Part shown: piece by piece, positions 58,529-64,000 of the stretch
How the letters are laid out: each line of letters opens with the position of its first letter
Numbering within the stretch: the first letter of the stretch is position 1
Assembly: GCA_001466705.2 (NCBI GenBank)
Contig: LATX02000198.1
Span: 124,001 to 188,000, forward strand
DNA length: 64,000 nt
From: Moniliophthora roreri
Lineage: Eukaryota; Basidiomycota; Agaricomycetes; Agaricales; Marasmiaceae
Direction of reading: 5' to 3'
Notes under the pieces: generated by a model
What the model was told of the DNA's origin: nothing
Database searches by the model: none
The model's input: only the letters and a program-made list of their open reading frames with translations
Position numbers and translations under genes: made by a program

Positions 58529-59264
58529 TTGAATATGCTCAAAAACCTATGCCTCTACTATGAAAACATGAGGCCTGTGGTGCCAAAATACCCTCCAAAA
58601 AAAAAGTATATATAAGTTCTTGATCCTCAGTTTTGTTTGCAAGTTGGTTCGGCATGGTTCACTGTTACTGCAACATCAAGAATAATTCTCAATGTCTCAC
58701 TCAGTAGTTCAGAGATGATTGCCTTCAAAACAACTTCTCAGATTGAAAATGGGGTTTTATTTGTATAATATTTATCGGTTTTGTGTTTTTATTAATCACT
58801 TCGAAAGCAAATACTGGTATAGATTTCAACCAGAAACTGCCCAAAGAATAAACTTCTTCTAAGTGAGAACAAAGGTACCTCTTGTACCTGAATATAGCCC
58901 TCTTAGCTATGTTCTGCAATGATTCTCAAGAGGACAAACCTTCTAGACACTGCTAGCCTGAAACCCTCTCTGATTCATATCAAAACACCAGACTATACTG
59001 ATGCACGTCAGCTACCCTCTTAGTAGACTGATACAATGTTTCTCTTATCGGAAAACACACCTCTTGTGTTAAAAACTAAGCTCTTCCTAGCTTTTATTTA
59101 TATCTCTGGTTTGGGTTACAATCTCAGGTCTCAACTAGCCTGTGCCTCTTGCACAACTAAATAAGCTAGAGCCTAAAGTGGTTGAAAAATACTGATTGCC
59201 AGTAGCTCTTCTACCTGAACAACAATGTCATACACTCTGGTAATTGGTGGGCAGTATCTCTCCT
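58529..59264 (+). repeat. 0.6-0.7 kb repeat unit, copy 2
   Basis: Same order as copy 1 with small differences. It extends further right with CTAGCCTGTGCCTCTTGCAC to the N at 59265. Confidence 0.8.
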
Positions 59265-59265
59265 N
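59265..59265. other. Assembly gap (single N)
   Basis: Contig break at a poly-A/TATATA tract within the repeat unit. The left and right sequences overlap in content. Confidence 0.7.
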
Positions 59266-59906
59266 AAAAAAGGTATATATATAAGTTCTTGATCCTCAGT
59301 TTTGTTTGCAAGTTGGTTCGGCATGGTTCACTGTTACTGCAACATCAAGAAAAATTCTCAATGTCTCGCTCAGTAGTTCAGAGATGATTGCCTTCAAAAC
59401 AACTTCTCAGATCGAGATTGGTGTTTGTTTTGTATAATATTTATTGGTTTTGTGGTTTTATTAATCACTTCAAAAGCAAAACTGCCCAAAGATTAAACTT
59501 CTTCTAAGTGAGAACAAAGGTACCTCTTGTACCTGAATATAGCCCTCTTAGCTATGTTCTGCAATGATTCTCAAGAGGACAAATCTTCTAGACACTGCTA
59601 GCCTGAAACCCTCTCTGATTCACATTAAGACACCAGACTATACTGATGTACATCAGCTACCCTCTTAGTAGACTGATACAATGTTCTTATTGGAAAACAC
59701 ACCTCTTGCATTAAAAACTAAGCTCTTCCTAGCTTTTATTTAGATTTCTGGTTTGGGATACAATCTCAGGTCTCAACTAGCCTGTGCCTCTTGCACAACT
59801 AAATAAGCTAGAGCCTAAAGTGGTTGAAAAATACTGATTGCCAGTAGCTCTTCTACCTGAACAACAATGTCATACACTCTGGTAATTGGTGGGCAGTATC
59901 TCTCCT
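59266..59906 (+). repeat. 0.6-0.7 kb repeat unit, copy 3
   Basis: Starts inside the unit (GGTATATATATAAGTTCTTG) and continues past CTCTCCTGCC into unique sequence. Small deletions relative to copies 1 and 2. Confidence 0.8.
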
Positions 59907-61280
59907 GCCTTCCACCTACAAAACACATCCCTTTATATACTCTACAACATAAATAATCTAATATACCTTGTCACACATACAAATAAAACTGAGTTGAGTG
60001 CTAAATATTGTATAAACTGAGCTGTGTTTGGTAATTTCTCTGTCACAGTGTCTGATTGTAGTCAGGCTTCGTAGCTATAAACTCTTTTATTCTTTTTCTA
60101 TAATGATTGTGCAGTCTTATGACACTAATCATTTGCAATTTTCTCTATCAAACAGCTCTCCTTCTGACTCCATTTGAAAATATTATACTTCCATGCCACT
60201 CTGCATGGTTCCTTCCTTCTCTGTCTACTGTCATCTGCTCTGCAGACATGTAATATGCTTCTATTTTCTCTTCTAAAGTGTATGCATAAGCTCAGCTGTT
60301 CTATCTTCTCGTCATACAGCTTTGTCTTCTGCTTTTCTGTGATACAGGCACCTTTCCAGTAACTGATCATCTATTTCATTCATCTAATTTGATATCAGTA
60401 TCGCAAGTATCCCCCACCAATAATTTGTCATTCTCTGTTTCATATCTGTTTCTCAGTAATATTCCCATTGATGTATCATTGAAGGCTTTCATTCTTCCTT
60501 CAAGTTGGGTATGGATTGAAAATATTGTTAAAAAGTGAAAATATTCCCTTTGGTATGCTTTTGATAGAGAGGTATAATGTGGTATGGTTCCCTACAGGTT
60601 TCAGGATGCTTCTCTGTGTTCAGATTTGCTGTTTATTTTTATACTAGCAGTGGCCAGATACTCTTGTATAGCCTGCCATCAACCATTACTCTGCTAATAT
60701 TTTGTATCCTTCTCTACTACTCACTTTGACTAGCTGCTCAGGGCCCACACTAGTCCTCAATTCCCTTGTATATTTCATTTTCAACCATAAAAGTGCAAAA
60801 TATTCTCTGTTTGCATGCAAAATAAAAGGTAAAAGTTATGCATATCATCTCCCTCCAACTAAAGAAAAGGATTGTTCCCAATCTGTTAATATTATGGGAT
60901 TCTCTTAATACCACATCTTCTGATATGTATTAACCACTCTCTTGTAGGTCTTTTCAAGCTCTTTCCGATGATACTAAAATCTATGTCTTGTATATCTTTA
61001 TCTTATCTTTATCTCTCTGAATCAATTTCTCTTCTCTTTTTTTGTAACATCAGATGATCTTCATAACCATGTGTTCGAAGTCTGCTTCTGATACTCAGTG
61101 TTAAGAAATTATTGCATTACCATTAGGCTTCTCATAGCCTAATTTGGTAAAGTCATTTTCTTCTATATTCTTCTCTTTCTATTCACTTAAATATTTAGAT
61201 CAATCTTCAACAAATATTTAAGCAGAGTCCATTTTGAACTTGCACTATTTGTTTTCTTTCCTCCTTTCCTCTCATTCAAC
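59907..61280. other. AT-rich stretch, no gene seen
   Basis: Short frames on both strands, no motif. Probable upstream region of the multi-exon gene at 61281. Confidence 0.4.
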
Positions 61281-62723
61281 ATGACTCACAAAGCTAAGAG
61301 TGAGCTTGCCACTGTTGTCCCATCTTTCTCAAAATCAAAGGACAACTCTCTTTCTCAATTATCTGCACTCAATGCAGCCACCCTCAGCATTCTCCATCTT
61401 CACTGCACAATGCTGTTCTCTATTGTTGTAGCATTTGGCAATACCTTGAAGGACAGTCTTCTCCTTTCACCAGTGCATCTGCTTTGGCAAATTTTGCTTT
61501 TCCAACTATGAAAACCCCTTTGGTAAGCTCTTCTTTTTGTTTCTCTATTTGTTTCTCTTTTATTAATATTATTCTCTAAGGTTTTGCTCGACAAGTACTG
61601 TGGAAGGTTCTGGTTTCCCCAGACCTTCATGCATCTGCTCATGCTGGCCCTTCAACTTCTTAAACATCTTGAATCTCATTTTGCTATTACTATCTCTGGC
61701 AACCTCTACAGCTCTTTCCCCTCCAAATCTTGATTTCATTTTTGGAAGCATACTCTAGGTCTCAAAGTATGTTTCTTCATTTCTTTCATCCATCTCTTAT
61801 TAATATTGTGTTCTTTCTAGCCATTAGATCCTTCCACCAATTTCCCTTCAAAAGGGGCTATATTGGCTGAATACAGTCCTGAATGAAATGTTCCTGATAT
61901 TGATGACAATATCGAAATCTCCAACCACAAATAATTGGATAGTAGTGATGAGGATGTGGTAGAGGTAAAACCCTCTAAATGACCTGCCTGTACTATTAAG
62001 CCTCCTGCTTATGCTACTCATATTGTCAAAGTGGTATATGATTCTTGTTCTCTTAAAACTCTTGTTCTATCTCTCATGTTCATTTTCTTATAGCCAGCCT
62101 GCTCCAGTGCTTCTAGTAAAACTAAGCAAAAGGTGAGTTCCATTCTCTATGGAACTGTCTCTAAACTTAATATTTACTCCTCTGTAGCCTCAACCAACTT
62201 CGTCTACTCAAGTGACTATCAAGACCAAACTGTCTTCTTCTAAGTGTAAAGTTCCTGATATCTCGCTGCCTCAGGTTCATCTTAATATTTTCTCTTTCTA
62301 AATCTCTTTCTTATTAACCCTTACTGTAGCCTCCTGCTGGAAAACACTCTCAAACTGCTACCAAGGCTGCAGATAAGGTATTGTTCTCTTTAATATTATA
62401 TCATCCATCTTATTAATATTATTCTTCCCCTTTAGAGTTCCAACCCTAAAGGTAAGAAACGTGCTGTCAACTCTCCTTCTGATGAAAAGGGGAAAGACAT
62501 AAGTTTTCTTTTCTAAAATATTATCCTTCTCTCATCATTATTCTCATATTTCTAGAGAGCTGGCAATATGGATATTGATGAACTCAACTCTTCTCAACCT
62601 TCTGCCACTAAATCTATCCAAGACCTTGATCTGGAGGAGATTGTCAGTGGAGTTGGCCAAGGTCACCCTGCTAAGGAAAATGTGTCAACTGTCCTCTGTC
62701 TCACTGGGTGCAGCAAAGTATAA
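61281..62723 (+). CDS. Ser/Pro/Lys-rich multi-exon protein of unknown function
   Basis: I do not recognise the family. The candidate start is MTHKAKSELATVVPSFSKSK. Later small exons, each bounded by GT/AG-like sites and beginning with PP- or PQ-, read PACSSASSKTKQK, PQPTSSTQVTIKTKLSSSKC then KVPDISLPQ, PPAGKHSQTATKAADK, SSNPKGKKRAVNSPSDEKGK and RAGNMDIDELNSSQPSATKS. The last is followed by IQDLDLEEIVSGVGQGHPAK and the end CLTGCSKV. Composition suggests a disordered, basic, possibly nuclear protein. The middle (61,400-61,900) contains frame problems and stops, so it may be a transposon-derived pseudogene. The 3' part is repeated after the N at 63115. Confidence 0.4.
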
Positions 62724-63114
62724 AATATGTGAATTATGTTGATCTTTTTGTAGTTTATATTAATAAGTTCACTACAATTTTAATAGTGTAGTGCATATGC
62801 TTTATGCTAAACATACACTAATATTATGTTGAGCTGTACTTTTGATTAATGCTATACTTTAGCTTCATGACTCTAACCATAAAACTTGTGTAATACTTCT
62901 GTGACTTATGCTGAATTTACACTAAAAAGAGGGCTTAGCATAAGTATAGAATTTGATACAAGGTAAAGTGTCTGTCTTATGCTAAATAAAAATCACAGAA
63001 TCTCTTTGCTTTCAGTAGAAATAATTTCAGTATAATGCTTGAACATTACACTGAATTCATGCTATTGAAATCTTAAGTTCAACACTGGACTTATTGTAAA
63101 AGATAGTAAGTTCT
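62724..63114. other. AT-rich 3' flank with recurring TTATGCTAAA motifs
   Basis: Contains several copies of TATGCTAAA/TTTAGCATA-like words in both orientations but no clear TIR. No gene seen. Confidence 0.4.
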
Positions 63115-63115
63115 N
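63115..63115. other. Assembly gap (single N)
   Basis: Directly followed by a sequence already present 1270 bases earlier. Confidence 0.8.
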
Positions 63116-64000
63116 CTTCAAAAGGGGCTATATTGGCTGAATACAGTCCTGAATGAAATGTTCCTGATATTGATGACAATATCGAAATCTCCAACCACAA
63201 ATAATTGGATAGTAGTGATGAGGATGTGGTAGAGGTAAAACCCTCTAAATGACCTGCCTGTACTATTAAGCCTCCTGCTTATGCTACTCATATTGTCAAA
63301 GTGGTATATGATTCTTGTTCTCTTAAAACTCTTGTTCTATCTCTCATGTTCATTTTCTTATAGCCAGCCTGCTCCAGTGCTTCTAGTAAAACTAAGCAAA
63401 AGGTGAGTTCCATTCTCTATGGAACTGTCTCTAAACTTAATATTTACTCCTCTGTAGCCTCAACCAACTTCGTCTACTCAAGTGACTATCAAGACCAAAC
63501 TGTCTTCTTCTAAGTGTAAAGTTCCTGATATCTCGCTGCCTCAGGTTCATCTTAATATTTTCTCTTTCTAAATCTCTTTCTTATTAACCCTTACTGTAGC
63601 CTCCTGCTGGAAAACACTCTCAAACTGCTACCAAGGCTGCAGATAAGGTATTGTTCTCTTTAATATTATATCATCCATCTTATTAATATTATTCTTCCCC
63701 TTTAGAGTTCCAACCCTAAAGGTAAGAAACGTGCTGTCAACTCTCCTTCTGATGAAAAGGGGAAAGACATAAGTTTTCTTTTCTAAAATATTATCCTTCT
63801 CTCATCATTATTCTCATATTTCTAGAGAGCTGGCAATATGGATATTGATGAACTCAACTCTTCTCAACCTTCTGCCACTAAATCTATCCAAGACCTTGAT
63901 CTGGAGGAGATTGTCAGTGGAGTTGGCCAAGGTCACCCTGCTAAGGAAAATGTGTCAACTGTCCTCTGTCTCACTGGGTGCAGCAAAGTATAAAATATGT
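63116..64000 (+). repeat. Repeat of 61846-62730 (probable assembly duplication)
   Basis: Every stretch I compared is identical to 61846-62730 at a constant offset of 1270 bases, including the last exons and stop (63991-63993) of the Ser/Pro/Lys-rich gene. It begins right after an N and runs to the window end. Overlapping contig ends not merged by the assembler explain this better than a biological duplication. Confidence 0.85.

Noticed and set aside
57892..59906. CRISPR-like array
   Set aside because: The repeated unit is 0.6-0.7 kb without short regular spacers, and the host is a fungus.
61846..64000. A recent biological tandem duplication of the Ser/Pro/Lys-rich gene
   Set aside because: No difference seen between the copies, a junction at an N and partial length fit an unmerged contig overlap better.

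Overview
The window is nuclear DNA of a filamentous basidiomycete, most likely an agaricomycete. The evidence is: dense short introns (about 45-65 nt), basidiomycete-type gene families (a DUF6534-like multi-spanning membrane protein, a MARVEL-like protein, a large protein with an N-terminal 'ITGGCFNNVSGNQ' signature), an intron-containing tRNA, and many decayed Ty3/gypsy and TIR elements. Most genes are invisible as long ORFs, so I assembled the models by hand from splice sites and reading-frame continuity; several close exactly in phase. No database search was possible, so family names rest on recognised motifs.

Left gene-rich part (1-44.3 kb). (1) The 3' end of a HECT ubiquitin ligase (HUL5/UBE3C type). 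(2) A secreted fungalysin (M36) metalloprotease. (3) A dead gypsy fragment whose gag is split by a solo LTR. (4) Two tandem type-B carboxylesterases made by a ~2.5 kb segmental duplication that also copied the last codons of the adjacent convergent MARVEL-like gene. (5) An unrecognised minus-strand gene and an intron-containing tRNA-Asn. (6) A cluster of small TIR elements, one in the intron of a secreted-protein pseudogene. (7) A 12-exon DUF6534-like membrane protein. (8) A Tra2-like RRM/SR splicing factor with an apparent GC-AG intron, followed by a hypothetical gene. (9) A DUF2235 alpha/beta-hydrolase fused to DM9 (DUF3421) repeats, with a 9-nt microexon carrying the catalytic serine. (10) A secreted GH30 glucanase with a hairpin element in one intron, a four-repeat annexin with a Pro-rich N-terminus, and a large uncharacterised basidiomycete protein.

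Right part (45-64 kb) is an AT-richer transposon graveyard. It holds a dispersed ~1 kb repeat, gag remnants, a TE-associated multi-exon pseudogene, a Tc1/mariner-like TIR element with a TA duplication, a decayed minus-strand gypsy gag-protease, a 0.6-0.7 kb repeated unit in three copies, and a Ser/Pro/Lys-rich multi-exon gene. Four single-N gaps occur here. The last 885 bases repeat 61846-62730 with no difference in the stretches I compared, right after an N, and look like an assembly artefact.

The genes do not form an obvious pathway cluster. The protease, esterases and glucanase are secreted degradative enzymes. The most unusual protein is the DUF2235-DM9 fusion; the most instructive structural feature is the repeated landing of small TIR elements inside ~55-60 nt introns.
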